Counted from the first letter of the stretch, positions 18,320 through 28,158 are shown. The stretch is 64,000 nt of DNA from a bacterium (GCA_024226315.1 JAAELT010000115.1:124001-188000), one strand, 5' to 3'. The notes: generated from the letters alone by a model not told the origin. Made by a program: numbers and translations.

Positions 18320-19534
18320 ATGAGCAGAAAGAAACGCAAAGGTGCACGGAAGCCCCGCCCCCGGAAACCCCGCCCGCGCAAGCAACGCGCCCGCCCGGTA
18401 CGACGGAGGCAGGCCGCGGCATCGCGGGCGGAGCCACAGGACAGCGGCCTGAAGCGCTGGTCCCGCCTGCTCACCAAATTCGAGAAGGACCCGGAGTCGG
18501 CGCTCAAAGACCCGCGCTGCCTCAAGCCCCACTTCCTGAACGAGCTCTTCGACCTCTGCGAAGGCAAGGCGCTCGAAGCCCCATGGGTCGCCCCCGACCT
18601 GGTCGACGTGGCGCTCCAGCTAGCCGAGCGCAACGGCGACCCCCACCTCATGAACCGCGCCGCCGGTGTCGGTGTCCACGTGTTGATCAACGGTACGGCC
18701 TACGACGAAGCGGACCAGATGCTCCAGGAGTATCGCGAGCAGGCCTTCGACTGCTGCCGGGACTGCGCCGCCGAGTGGTACCGCCACCAGGGTGACCTGC
18801 TGGTGGAGACCAGGGACCCGCGCCAGGCCCGCCTCTGTCTCGACCTCTCGGCCAGCATCCTTGGCGAGGATCTGGACGACGACACCCGAGCCCGCACCCT
18901 CTTCGTGCGCGGTATCGCCCACCTCTTCCTGCGCCGGCGCGACCAGGCCCTCGCCGACATCGACGAGTGTCTCCGGCTGCTGTCGCTGACCTCCTCGCGC
19001 GGCTACTTCAACGACGCCGTCGCCCTCGTCGCCTGCTTCCTCCAGGGCGGCGACGAGGAACGCCACGACGAGCTCGCGCTCGACATCCTCGCCCGCTTCA
19101 GGGCGCGCCTCAAGGACCAGAAGGGCTTCGCCGAGGTGCGCGACCGCGTCCGCTGGGTGGCGGGCCTGGCCCACGGCCGCCTCGGCCACACCCGCCGCGC
19201 CCGCAAGCTCTTCACCCGCTCACGCGAAGGCCACCTCGGGCACTTCCCCCACCGCTACGCCCTGGCCATCGCCGCCGACGAGATGCTCATCCTCTGCCGC
19301 AAGCACCCCGAGATGTTCATCCGCTCGATCCGCCTGATCATGACCTGGTGCAAGCAGAACCTGAAGCTCGAGCCCGAGCACCGCAAGCGCCTGCGCAAGG
19401 CTGCGAAAGACCTGGGCACCGACCCCTGGTACTCCCGCCAGATCATCTCCTCACTGCGCCGATCCTATACTGTACCGGTGCCGGGGTTGCTGTGTGACGA
19501 TGTGCTGGAGGACGACGACGAGGACGCGGCTTGA
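18320..19534 (+). CDS. TPR-like helical repeat protein with basic N-terminus
   Basis: 404 aa starting MSRKKRKGARKPRPRKPR. The first 45 residues are extremely basic (Arg/Lys/Pro), suggesting nucleic-acid or acidic-partner binding. The rest is helical repeat: TLFVRGIAHLFLRRRDQALA, VRWVAGLAHGRLGHTRRARK and similar units have the small/large spacing of TPRs. The C-terminus is acidic (DDVLEDDDEDAA). The frame stays open 24 codons further, but the ATG at 18320 follows GGAATAAGG. Function unknown. Confidence 0.7.
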   Translation: MSRKKRKGARKPRPRKPRPRKQRARPVRRRQAAASRAEPQDSGLKRWSRLLTKFEKDPESALKDPRCLKPHFLNELFDLCEGKALEAPWVAPDLVDVALQLAERNGDPHLMNRAAGVGVHVLINGTAYDEADQMLQEYREQAFDCCRDCAAEWYRHQGDLLVETRDPRQARLCLDLSASILGEDLDDDTRARTLFVRGIAHLFLRRRDQALADIDECLRLLSLTSSRGYFNDAVALVACFLQGGDEERHDELALDILARFRARLKDQKGFAEVRDRVRWVAGLAHGRLGHTRRARKLFTRSREGHLGHFPHRYALAIAADEMLILCRKHPEMFIRSIRLIMTWCKQNLKLEPEHRKRLRKAAKDLGTDPWYSRQIISSLRRSYTVPVPGLLCDDVLEDDDEDAA

Positions 19535-19573
19535 TCCGGATTCCCCGCTCCCAGGACCTGCTCCCGGGCGAGC

Positions 19574-20497
19574 TCAATCTGGCTGCGCTCGATCTTTCTG
19601 CAGCACGTAGATCGAATCCCAACCGGTGGTCCAGGTTTCGCCTCCGTCGGTAGAGGATTCGGCTCGTTGCCGGACCTTCCCATTGCCGAGATCGGTCCAG
19701 GTCCAGCGGGTTCTGGGGGTAGCGTCCGTCGGGCTTGCGAGCACCATCTCACCGTCCTTCAGCGCGCCCCTGAGCGGTGGCCAGGTGCCGACGTTACCGG
19801 TATTGTCGATGAAGATCTGATTCCAGCTGCCGTCGCGGGAATCGTAGTAGTTGATGCTCATGCCTTCGTGCGGGCTCGCCGAGGTCCAGGTCTCGAGGAG
19901 CATGCAGCCGCCGAGGTGCGAGGTGATGCGATTTGTCCCCAGAGCGGCACCGGTTGCGGGGCTCTCCACCGCCCAATCGCCGAGCCAGAAATCGAACTGC
20001 CGATACTCCGGCGAGCTGCAGGGCGTCAGTGAGGTCTGGACCTTACGCATCGCCGCCTCGTCCAGAGACTTCAGCTCAGGAGCGGCTTCCAGGCGAGCGA
20101 CGATCGCTCGGGACGGACCGAGCTCGGCAACTTCGCCCAGGAGCTTCAAAGCCGTCTCGGCTTCGCCATTGGCGGCGTGGCTTCGTGCCATCTCGAAGCG
20201 AGAGAGCTGCGGATTGAATCCCACACTCTCTGCCTTTTCGTAGGCGGCAATCGCGTCGGCGGTCTGACCGAGGGCGTGTCGGGAGCGCCCGAGGCGAAAC
20301 CAGGCGGCGCCGTTTTCCGGCTCCGCTCGTGTGATGCCCTCGTAACTTTCCGTCGCGGCTTTCCAGTCCTTTGCGGCAAAGGCAGCGGCAGCCATCTCCG
20401 CCAAGGTCTGTTCGGCTGATGCCGGCCCGTTGAGGGCGAGCGCGAGGGTGAGCGTGAGGGCGAAGAACCTCGGGTTCGATGTGCGCGTAATCATCAT
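19574..20497 (-). CDS. Exported TPR protein with C-terminal lipocalin-like (DUF1579-type) domain
   Basis: 307 aa. Signal peptide about residues 1-29 (FFALTLTLALALNGPASA). Two or three TPRs follow (AAAAFAAKDWKAATESYEGI, GAAWFRLGRSRHALGQTADA). The C-terminal 150 residues (YRQFDFWLGDWAVESPATGA, LETWTSASPHEGMSINYYDS) resemble the DUF1579/lipocalin-like family of secreted beta-barrels. GAGGAG lies 10 nt before the ATG at 20497. Divergent from the araC-type gene. Ligand unknown. Confidence 0.75.
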   Translation of the reverse strand: MMITRTSNPRFFALTLTLALALNGPASAEQTLAEMAAAAFAAKDWKAATESYEGITRAEPENGAAWFRLGRSRHALGQTADAIAAYEKAESVGFNPQLSRFEMARSHAANGEAETALKLLGEVAELGPSRAIVARLEAAPELKSLDEAAMRKVQTSLTPCSSPEYRQFDFWLGDWAVESPATGAALGTNRITSHLGGCMLLETWTSASPHEGMSINYYDSRDGSWNQIFIDNTGNVGTWPPLRGALKDGEMVLASPTDATPRTRWTWTDLGNGKVRQRAESSTDGGETWTTGWDSIYVLQKDRAQPD

Positions 20498-20618
20498 GGC
20501 GTCTGACTCCTCGACTGTGTGGACTCCTCCTGGCGGAGTTCTGGACTCGCTTTGAGGTTAGCTCGGCGCACTTCTCGGCCGCTTCCAGAATCGTGCTCGT
20601 TTCGAGCGTTCCAGACCC

Positions 20619-21578
20619 ATGCTGAAACCTCTCGACACAGTGCTCTACCGGAGCTCGGAGTTGACCGTCGGCAAGTTCGAGGTCGAGTTGGACGATCCAC
20701 GGTTTCGCGACTCCGGGCCGATCGAGCAGTTCCCCGTGGTCTTTCCCAGCACCCCGATCTGGATCCGCCATCGCGGCGGTGATCCCTTCCTCACCGACCG
20801 CACGCGCGTGGTGCTCTACAACCGGCGGCAGCGTTACACCCGCCAGGCGGGCGCCCGGGCGGGAGACCGCTGCCACTGGTTCTCGTTCTCTCGTGGGATC
20901 GTGGGAGAGATCGCGGCCTCTCTGGACCCCGAGGCTGATCGAGATCGACCGTATCGTTTTGCCACCGCGCCGTGTGCCTCCGAGACTTTTCTGGCCCATC
21001 GGCTGGTTGTGCATCAATTGTCGAGCTGTCCCGAGACGGATGGGCTGTTCGTCGAAGAAACGCTGTTGGCGTTGCTACGTCGGATTCTGTCGCAGGCCTA
21101 TTCCTTTCGAGGCGTGGAGCCGCGGGCGCTGCGGAGCCGTAGCAACCATCGCGAGCTTGCGGAGCGCGTCGCGGTCTTGCTGGCTGGGAAGTACCGAGTA
21201 CTGTTGTCCCTGGCGCAGATCGCTGCCGCCGTCGGTTCTTCGCCGTTTCATCTGAGCCGCGTTTTTCGTCGTCAAACGGGATCGTCGATCCATGGGCACC
21301 GTCATCAGCTGCGGCTGCGTGCCGGTCTCGAAGAAGTGCTCGAGACCGACAAGGATCTGACGGAAATCGCTCTGGGGTTGGGCTTTTCGAGCCACAGTCA
21401 TTTCACGGGGGCGTTCGGCCGGGCTTTCCGCTGGACTCCCTCGGAGCTCAGAAAAAGAGCTTCGAGAAGGCTTCTCGGCTCTTTGGCGGCGAGGCTTTCC
21501 GGCGAGATCCTGGCGTGTCACGAAGGTGCACCAAGTTACCAATCGGTCACCGAAACAAGAACGCGCCCTCGTCCGTAG
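20619..21578 (+). CDS. AraC family transcriptional regulator
   Basis: 319 aa. The N-terminal about 180 residues form a sensor domain of AraC-binding type (no ligand identifiable). The C-terminal DNA-binding domain has two helix-turn-helix motifs: SLAQIAAAVGSSPFHLSRVF and LTEIALGLGFSSHSHFTGAF. The closing signature FRWTPSELRKR is typical of AraC. It is transcribed away from the lipocalin-like gene and toward the ABC permease 72 bp downstream, so either may be its target. Confidence 0.9.
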   Translation: MLKPLDTVLYRSSELTVGKFEVELDDPRFRDSGPIEQFPVVFPSTPIWIRHRGGDPFLTDRTRVVLYNRRQRYTRQAGARAGDRCHWFSFSRGIVGEIAASLDPEADRDRPYRFATAPCASETFLAHRLVVHQLSSCPETDGLFVEETLLALLRRILSQAYSFRGVEPRALRSRSNHRELAERVAVLLAGKYRVLLSLAQIAAAVGSSPFHLSRVFRRQTGSSIHGHRHQLRLRAGLEEVLETDKDLTEIALGLGFSSHSHFTGAFGRAFRWTPSELRKRASRRLLGSLAARLSGEILACHEGAPSYQSVTETRTRPRP

Positions 21579-21650
21579 TGACCTGAAGACGCCCTTCCCC
21601 GGCTTCGGGGCTCTTTCAGCTTCCGCCGACGCGAGATCACGGGAGACATC

Positions 21651-24068
21651 ATGGAAACGCTGTGGATGGACTTTCGGTTCGCCCTCAGAACCCTGCGCAA
21701 GAACTTCTCGGTGACGCTGTTGGCTACCGGCTCATTGGCGCTTGCGATCGCCGGCAACACGGCGGTCTACAGCCTGGTCAACTCTTTTCTTCACCGGCCG
21801 ATTCCGTATCAGGACGTCGAACGGCTGGTGATGATCGGCGAGACCAACGACGCACTCCAGGCCGGCCAGGTGTCGACGACTTCGCAGGCCAATTTCCTCG
21901 ACTTTTCCGAGCGCCAGAGCTCGTTCCAGCAGATGGCCGCGATGCAGGGGGCCGCGTACACCCTGGGCGGTAGCGGCGAGAATCCGGAGCAGTTGACGGT
22001 GGGCCTGGTGACGCCGGGCTTCTTCTCCGTGGTGGGTGCGGAGATCGCCAGCGGACGGCGATTCTCGGGCGAGGAGGGGGTCCGTGGACGCGATCGGGTG
22101 GTGTTGCTCAGCCACGAGCTCTGGACCGAGCGGTTCGGTGCCAGGAGCGATCTTTCCGGCGAAACGCTGGATCTCAACGGTGAAATCTACGACGTGATCG
22201 GTGCCGTGGGCGCGGACTTCGAGTGGATCCTGGCTCCCAACACCGACCTCTGGGTGCCGCTGGTGATCGAGCACGGCGCGGCACCGCGCCAGCGCCGCGA
22301 CCTGTTCGCTCTGGCGCGGCTGGCGGACGGCGTCACCGAAGAATCGGCGCAAGCGCAGATGGATACTCTGATGGGGCAGCTGGTAGACGAGCACCCCGAG
22401 ATCAACCGCGGCTTCGCGGTCGAGCTGCTGAATCTGGGTCACGATATTCCCGACTCTCGCAACCGGATGTTCTTTCAGCTGATGCAGGTGGCGCTGCTGT
22501 TCGTGCTGTTGATCGCTTGCGCCAACATCGCCAACCTGCTGCTGTCGCGCAGTCAGGCGCGGGAGCGCGAGCTGGCGATCCGCAACTCGATCGGCGCCAG
22601 CCGGCGGCGAATCGTCGTACAGCTGTTCACCGAGAGCACGGTGATGGCGCTGATCGCCGGCACCCTGGGCGTCGCGCTGGGCTACGCCGGCATGAAGGCG
22701 ATCAACAGCGCCTTCGCCAACGTTCTGCCCAGGTTCTGGTTGCCGACCCTGGATCTGCGGGTGCTCGGCTACACCCTGGCGGTGACGCTGCTGGGGGCGC
22801 TGCTGTTCGGCCTGGCGCCGGTGCTGCAGTTTTCCCGTTTCGACCTGCATTCGGCGCTCAAGGACGGCACTCTAGGTGCCTCGGCCGGGGCCAGGCGGCG
22901 GCTGGCGTCGAACACGCTGGTGGCGCTCGAGATCTCTTTCGCGCTGGCGTTCCTGGCCGGCGCCAGCATCATGATCGACACGTTTCAGACCATGCAGACC
23001 GTCGAACCCGGTTTCGAAACCGAGAACGTGCTGGTCATGCGGCTCGATCTGCCGGAGACACGTTTTGGCACTCCCGAGCAACAGGCGGCCGCGGCCGATC
23101 AGGTGAGGCAGCGCCTCGGCAGCCTGCCGGGGGTCGGCTCGGCGATCGTCTCGAACGTCGCGCCGCGCACGCCGTTTCTGCCCCGCGACTCGTTCGTGAT
23201 CGACGGCCGGCCGGTTGCGGACGAGCAGGCACCGCCGCAGGCTAGCTGGCTCACCATCAGCGAGGGCTACCTCGAGACCCTGGGGATTCCGCTCCACCGA
23301 GGGCGAGCGTTCACCGCCGCCGACAACCTGAATGCCGTCCGCGTGGCGTTGATCAACGAGACCCTGGCGGAGCGGCACTGGCGCGGCGAGAACCCGATCG
23401 GTCAGCGGGTGAGGATTCAAGGCGAGCCGCGTGAGATCGTCGGCATCGTGGACGACGTGCGCCATGACGTGATCGTGCGCACCGAAGCGACCGGACTGGT
23501 CTATCTGCCTTGGGCGCAACAGCCGGCCAACGCCTTCGGCGTCGCACTGAAAACGGACGTCGAGCCGGAGAGCCTCGCCGAAACGGCTCGACGCGAAATC
23601 GCCGCATTCGACCGCAATGCCGCCCTCACCCAGGTGCAGACGCTGGACACCTTCGTCGAGCAGTTCTGGGTTGGCCAGCAGGTGTTCACCGCCATCCTCG
23701 GCGGCTTCGGCACCCTGGCGCTGATCCTCGCGGCGCTCGGCACCTACGGCGTGTTGGCCTACTCGGTGGCACAGCGCACCCACGAGATCGGCATCCGCAT
23801 GGCGATTGGCGCCAGCCGCGGCGCGGTGTTGAGCATGATCGTCCGTCAGGGTGTCGTGGTCGGCGCCATCGGCATCGCGCTCGGCATGCTGCTGGTGCCG
23901 TTGCAGGTCAAGATGATCGCCGCGATCTTCCAGGGCGTGGTGCCGGTGGAGCCAACGTCGATGATCGGCGCGGCACTGATTCTGGCGTTGGTGACTCTGA
24001 TCGCCAGCTGGCTGCCCGCCAGGCGGGCGGCCAGCGTCGACCCGATCCGGGCGCTGCGCTGCGAGTGA
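21651..24068 (+). CDS. MacB/FtsX-type ABC transporter permease (orphan, ADOP-like)
   Basis: 805-aa inner-membrane protein with duplicated MacB_PCD-FtsX halves. The first helix is in LLATGSLALAIAGNTAVYSL. FtsX cores are at LFVLLIACANIANLLLSRSQ with ELAIRNSIGASRRRIV, and again at the C-terminus with HEIGIRMAIGASRGAVLSMI. No ATPase or membrane-fusion gene is adjacent. This fits the orphan permeases that are heavily amplified in Acidobacteria, whose substrates are unknown. Confidence 0.85.
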   Translation: METLWMDFRFALRTLRKNFSVTLLATGSLALAIAGNTAVYSLVNSFLHRPIPYQDVERLVMIGETNDALQAGQVSTTSQANFLDFSERQSSFQQMAAMQGAAYTLGGSGENPEQLTVGLVTPGFFSVVGAEIASGRRFSGEEGVRGRDRVVLLSHELWTERFGARSDLSGETLDLNGEIYDVIGAVGADFEWILAPNTDLWVPLVIEHGAAPRQRRDLFALARLADGVTEESAQAQMDTLMGQLVDEHPEINRGFAVELLNLGHDIPDSRNRMFFQLMQVALLFVLLIACANIANLLLSRSQARERELAIRNSIGASRRRIVVQLFTESTVMALIAGTLGVALGYAGMKAINSAFANVLPRFWLPTLDLRVLGYTLAVTLLGALLFGLAPVLQFSRFDLHSALKDGTLGASAGARRRLASNTLVALEISFALAFLAGASIMIDTFQTMQTVEPGFETENVLVMRLDLPETRFGTPEQQAAAADQVRQRLGSLPGVGSAIVSNVAPRTPFLPRDSFVIDGRPVADEQAPPQASWLTISEGYLETLGIPLHRGRAFTAADNLNAVRVALINETLAERHWRGENPIGQRVRIQGEPREIVGIVDDVRHDVIVRTEATGLVYLPWAQQPANAFGVALKTDVEPESLAETARREIAAFDRNAALTQVQTLDTFVEQFWVGQQVFTAILGGFGTLALILAALGTYGVLAYSVAQRTHEIGIRMAIGASRGAVLSMIVRQGVVVGAIGIALGMLLVPLQVKMIAAIFQGVVPVEPTSMIGAALILALVTLIASWLPARRAASVDPIRALRCE

Positions 24069-24213
24069 TCACCCGCGTCCAGGTTCGCTGCCGCCGGCCG
24101 ACATAAAGCCAGCCCCAGCTCGCTACCGTAGATCGCAATGATCGCGCCGGCGTCCTCCATGGTGCCTCCGAGATCTACCCGCTGGGCTCGCAGTGGTGGG
24201 TGCTCGAGGTCGC

Positions 24214-25899
24214 TCAGCGGTCGAGCACGTAGCCCTGGGCCCCGGGGGTGTCGGGATCCAGGTCCAGGACCATCACGTTGTTGGTTTCGTCGGACTCCTC
24301 GACGTCGTCGCCTCCCGGCGCGTAGGGGTCGTCGGCGTAGGCGTACAGGTAGTAGATGCCCTCGGCCAGGGGCTCGAGGTCAACGACCAGCGTTTCGTCG
24401 AAGTCGCCGGCCTGGCGGCCGTCAGTGTCGGTGTAGATGCTCAAGTTGTCGACGTTGACGTTGACCCAGATCGAGGGTGCGTGGGCGAGGTCCTCGAAGG
24501 GTGGGGCGGGCAGGTCCGGGTCGCTGATGTCGGGCTCCCAGTGCTTGTAGATCTGCAGGCGGCCCATCGTGGCCACGGGGGCGCCGCCGAAGTTCTTGAC
24601 CTGGCCGTAGTACCGCAGGTGCCTGATCAGGGGTTGGCCAACCGGATCTGGGAGCGTGAGATCCGTCTGGAAGCTGCTCACCCGCAGATCCGGCACGAAC
24701 GCGTCCGGGAACGACGCGGTGACCGAATAGGAGCCAAGCGATCCGTATTCCGTGTAGCCGGTCGGCGGAGGGTTCATCGGATCGCCGACGCCGGTGCCTT
24801 CGACACTCAGATAGTAGGTGTCTTCCGCCGGCGCCTCGAAGGTGATCTGGGCGTCCAGATCGGTGCTCGGGTTGGAAGCCGCGACCTCGCCGGCCGAGTC
24901 GAACAACCGGATGCTCAGGTCGAGCAGGGGATTCATCATTCCGTAGAGGCCCGCGATGATCGGCTCATCTGTATGCGCCGCCAAAGACAGCACGTCGACG
25001 GTGATGGTCCCGGGGCCGCTGGTGAAGCTGAAGAAGTCGACATCCTCGGTCCGTTCGATGATGCCTCTCTTTTCCGAGTCCGAGCTCAAGACGGTGGCGA
25101 GTGTGACACTGTCCCCATGGTCGTCGGCGCGATAGGGAGAGCGCGAGGCGATGATCGCGAGATTGTCCGGCAATCCCGAGACGTCAGGGGCATAGGCGTT
25201 GAAGTATTCGCCCCTCGTCCATTGAACCACGTCGCCGACGTGAAGCCCCATGAAAGTGTTCCATCTCGGAAAGCCCGTGATTCCGCTCGGGTGCCCGATG
25301 TAGTAGTCCCACGGTCCTCCTCCCGGGAGCCCATAGTGGCTGTTGCCATAGGAATGCCCCAACTCGTGAACCGCGATGAGTCCTTCGATCCTCGGGGCCA
25401 GGGCAGGAGCCTGGTCGTCTGCGAAGGAACCACCGAGCCCCAGGGCGGTGTCGATCGTGAAGAAGAGCCAGGTGCGTCGGGATTCAGGCACCGACAAGAA
25501 TTCCGACAGTTTCGTCGTCACGTTGACGTCGAACGGGCGGAAGCTCTCGGCGATCTGCAAGAAGACGTCGAAGATCGCCTCGACGTCGTTGGCGTCGAGA
25601 GACTCGACGCCCGGCGCCTTGAGGAAGCAGGATGTCTCGCGCCAGGCCCCGAACTTCAAGATGCCGTCGCCGTTCAAATCCAGGTAGATGGCGTTCGCCG
25701 CCCCCGGCTCGCTCGATAATTGAGGCACGGGAAGCCCGGCACCCGGGTAGGTGTAGTCGAGACGGTCGAGGAAGACGTGGTCCGACGGATACGGGGCGCC
25801 GGTTTGATCTTCGACGACGGGCTGTGCTCCCAGCGACGAGGCGAGAGCGAACGACAGGAAGCCGATGGCGAGGAGTGTCTGCCCTCGAGTAGTCTTCAT
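24214..25899 (-). CDS. Secreted metzincin-like metalloprotease with PPC and CARDB-like domains
   Basis: 561 aa. Signal peptide about residues 1-26 (LLAIGFLSFALASSLGAQ). The catalytic domain contains VHELGHSYGNSHYG, a full HExxHxxGxxH zinc motif (H178, E179, H182, H188), with NTFMG downstream as a possible Met-turn. Residues about 280-410 look like a bacterial pre-peptidase C-terminal beta-sandwich. The last 150 residues match a CARDB-like adhesion module (VEESDETNNVMVLDLDP). It is the downstream member of a tandem paralogous pair, with 14 bp between the two. Substrate unknown. Confidence 0.8.
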   Translation of the reverse strand: MKTTRGQTLLAIGFLSFALASSLGAQPVVEDQTGAPYPSDHVFLDRLDYTYPGAGLPVPQLSSEPGAANAIYLDLNGDGILKFGAWRETSCFLKAPGVESLDANDVEAIFDVFLQIAESFRPFDVNVTTKLSEFLSVPESRRTWLFFTIDTALGLGGSFADDQAPALAPRIEGLIAVHELGHSYGNSHYGLPGGGPWDYYIGHPSGITGFPRWNTFMGLHVGDVVQWTRGEYFNAYAPDVSGLPDNLAIIASRSPYRADDHGDSVTLATVLSSDSEKRGIIERTEDVDFFSFTSGPGTITVDVLSLAAHTDEPIIAGLYGMMNPLLDLSIRLFDSAGEVAASNPSTDLDAQITFEAPAEDTYYLSVEGTGVGDPMNPPPTGYTEYGSLGSYSVTASFPDAFVPDLRVSSFQTDLTLPDPVGQPLIRHLRYYGQVKNFGGAPVATMGRLQIYKHWEPDISDPDLPAPPFEDLAHAPSIWVNVNVDNLSIYTDTDGRQAGDFDETLVVDLEPLAEGIYYLYAYADDPYAPGGDDVEESDETNNVMVLDLDPDTPGAQGYVLDR

Positions 25900-25913
25900 G
25901 GTCTCCCTGGCTC

Positions 25914-27593
25914 CTATCGGTCGAGCACGTAGCCCTGGGCCCCGGGGATGTCGGGATTCAGATCGAGAACCATCACGTTGTTGGTCTCGTCGGACTCCTC
26001 GACGGCGTCTCCGCCCGGCGCGTAGGGGTCGTCGGCGTAGGCGTACAGGTAGTACAAGCCCTCGGCCAGGGGCTCGAGGTCGATGAACAGCGTCTCGTCA
26101 AAGTCGCCCGCCTGGCGGCCGTCGGTGTCGGTGTAGATGCTCAGGTCGTCGACGTGGACGCCGACCCAGTACGAAGGAGCGTGGGCGAGGTCCTCGAAGG
26201 GCGGGGCGGGCAGGTCCGGGTCGCTGATGTCGGGCTCCCAGTGCTTGTAGATCTGCAGGCGGCCCATCGTGCCGACGGGCGCGCCGCCGAAGTTCTTGAC
26301 CTGGCCGAAATACCGCAGGTACCGGATGTAGGGTTGACCGACCGGATCTGGGAGCGTGAGAATATTCTGGAAGTCGCTCACCCGCAGGTCCGGGATGTAC
26401 GCGTCCGGGAACGACGCGGTGACCGAGTAGGAACCCAGCGAGCCGTATTCCGTGTAGCCGGTCGCGGGATAGGTCATCGGATCGCCGACGCCGGTGCCTT
26501 CGACGCTCAGGAGGTAGGTGTCTTCCGCCGGTGCCTCGAAGGTGATCTGGGCGTCCAGATCGGCGCTCGGGTTGGACGCCGCGACCTCGCCCGACGAGTC
26601 GAACAATCTGACGCTCACGTCCAGGGCCGGCTTCATCTCTCCATAGAGGCCGGCGATGAGCGGCAGATTGGAATGCGCCGCCAGGGACAGCACGTCGACG
26701 GTGATGGTCCCGGGGCCGCTGGTGAAGCTGAAGTAGTCGACGTCCTCGGTCCGTTCGATGATGCCTCGCTTTTCCGAGTCCGAGCTCAAGACCGTTGCGG
26801 ATGTGTCATCGTTTCCGTGGTCGTCCGCTCGATAGGGAGTGCGAATAGCGATGTTGTGAAGATTGTCCGGCAGGTTCGAGCCGCCCGCGGAGTAGGCGTT
26901 GTAGTACTCGCCCTTCGTCCACTGAACCATGTCTCCATAACGAGAGTTCCCCATGAAGGTGTTCCACCGGTAGAAGCCCGTGATCCCGCTGGCGTGTCCG
27001 TAGTAATAGTCGGACGGTCCCCCGCCCGGAGTTCCATAGTGCCTGTTGTTGTACGAGTGCCCCAGCTCGTGCACGGAGATGAGCCCTTCGATCCTCGGGC
27101 TCAGGGCAGGCTTGTCGTCGTTTGCGAACACGCCGCCGTGCCCCCGGCTGGTGTCGATCGTGAAGAAGAGCCAGGTGCGTTGGGACTCGGGCACGGAAAG
27201 GAGCTCGGACAGTCTGGTCGTCACGTTGACGTCGAAAGGCCGGAAGCTCTCGGCGATCTGCAGGAAGACGTCGAAGATCGCCTCGACGTCGTTTGCGTCG
27301 AGAGACTCGACACCCGATGCCTTGGTGAAACAGGACACCTCGAAGATACCACCGTTCATGTTCACGTGATCTCCGTTGAAGTCCAGGTAGATGGAGTGCG
27401 CCGCCCCCGGCGCACTCGACAGTTGAGGTACGGGAAGCCCCGCGCCGGGATATGTATAGTCGAGACGATCGAGGAATACGTGGTCCGACGGATAGGCGCC
27501 GCCGGTTTGATCTTCGATGGTCTGCGCTCCCAGCGACGAGGCGAGAGTGACCGAGAGGAGCCAGATGGCAAGGGTTACGTTGTATTTGTACAT
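25914..27593 (-). CDS. Paralogous secreted metzincin-like metalloprotease
   Basis: 559 aa, alignable along its whole length with the neighbouring 561-aa protein. Signal peptide about residues 1-23. The zinc motif reads VHELGHSYNNRHYG: all three His (175, 179, 185) and Glu176 are kept, but the conserved Gly of HExxHxxGxxH is Asn. The Gly allows the chain to turn toward the third ligand, so activity may be altered. The PPC-like and CARDB-like parts are nearly unchanged between copies; most differences lie around the catalytic cleft. Only 10 bp separate it from the small secreted gene upstream. Confidence 0.8.
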   Translation of the reverse strand: MYKYNVTLAIWLLSVTLASSLGAQTIEDQTGGAYPSDHVFLDRLDYTYPGAGLPVPQLSSAPGAAHSIYLDFNGDHVNMNGGIFEVSCFTKASGVESLDANDVEAIFDVFLQIAESFRPFDVNVTTRLSELLSVPESQRTWLFFTIDTSRGHGGVFANDDKPALSPRIEGLISVHELGHSYNNRHYGTPGGGPSDYYYGHASGITGFYRWNTFMGNSRYGDMVQWTKGEYYNAYSAGGSNLPDNLHNIAIRTPYRADDHGNDDTSATVLSSDSEKRGIIERTEDVDYFSFTSGPGTITVDVLSLAAHSNLPLIAGLYGEMKPALDVSVRLFDSSGEVAASNPSADLDAQITFEAPAEDTYLLSVEGTGVGDPMTYPATGYTEYGSLGSYSVTASFPDAYIPDLRVSDFQNILTLPDPVGQPYIRYLRYFGQVKNFGGAPVGTMGRLQIYKHWEPDISDPDLPAPPFEDLAHAPSYWVGVHVDDLSIYTDTDGRQAGDFDETLFIDLEPLAEGLYYLYAYADDPYAPGGDAVEESDETNNVMVLDLNPDIPGAQGYVLDR

Positions 27594-27603
27594 TGGGCTG
27601 TCC

Positions 27604-28158
27604 TCACTGGAGCTTCAAGGAGCTGGAGCTGTCTTCGTCGCACATGGACTCGGAATATGGCAGCGTCGTTTCCGTGACCGAGCTTCCCTCGTTCTCGTTC
27701 GTCGCGATGCGGTAGAGAGTGCTTTCCGTGGCCGACGTTACGACTTCGACGTTGCTCCGCAGGGTGCCCTGGTCGTCGAGGAGCTGGAACTTGCCGGTGG
27801 CTCCGCCCAGCAGCTCGCCGTAGATCACCCGGCCGGTGACCGCCGAGCCGTTGATCGCCGAGCCTCCTCCCAGCGCGCCCGCCCCCGTCTCGTCTTCGGC
27901 GCCAAAGTGATTTCTCGGCCTCATGGCGGCGACGCTTCCGGTGACCAGTTGCCCGCCGGTCAGCGGGAAGTTGATCAGGCTGCCCTTGCCGACATAAACG
28001 TTTTGTGAGTAGAGGTCATTCAGGCTGAGAGCTCCCGCGCTCAACCCCGGCATGCCCTTTTCGGGAGGGTCCTGGGCCAGGGCCAGCTGCGAGGTGAGCA
28101 GTCCGAGCGCGACGACCCACAATGCTCCCGTGCGTGTCCGTCCTAGAGTTCTTTTCAT
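27604..28158 (-). CDS. Small exported protein, 184 aa, unknown
   Basis: Signal peptide about residues 1-29 (GALWVVALGLLTSQLALAQ). The mature part is Gly/Ser/Ala-rich with alternating hydrophobic residues, suggesting a beta-structured exoprotein. It ends in an acidic Ser-rich tail (CDEDSSSSLKLQ). No family recognised. The ATG at 28158 has GGAG six bases upstream, which favours it over the TTG at 28170. It lies first in a likely operon with the two metzincin-like proteins and could be their inhibitor, chaperone or substrate; that is speculation from position. Confidence 0.6.
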   Translation of the reverse strand: MKRTLGRTRTGALWVVALGLLTSQLALAQDPPEKGMPGLSAGALSLNDLYSQNVYVGKGSLINFPLTGGQLVTGSVAAMRPRNHFGAEDETGAGALGGGSAINGSAVTGRVIYGELLGGATGKFQLLDDQGTLRSNVEVVTSATESTLYRIATNENEGSSVTETTLPYSESMCDEDSSSSLKLQ

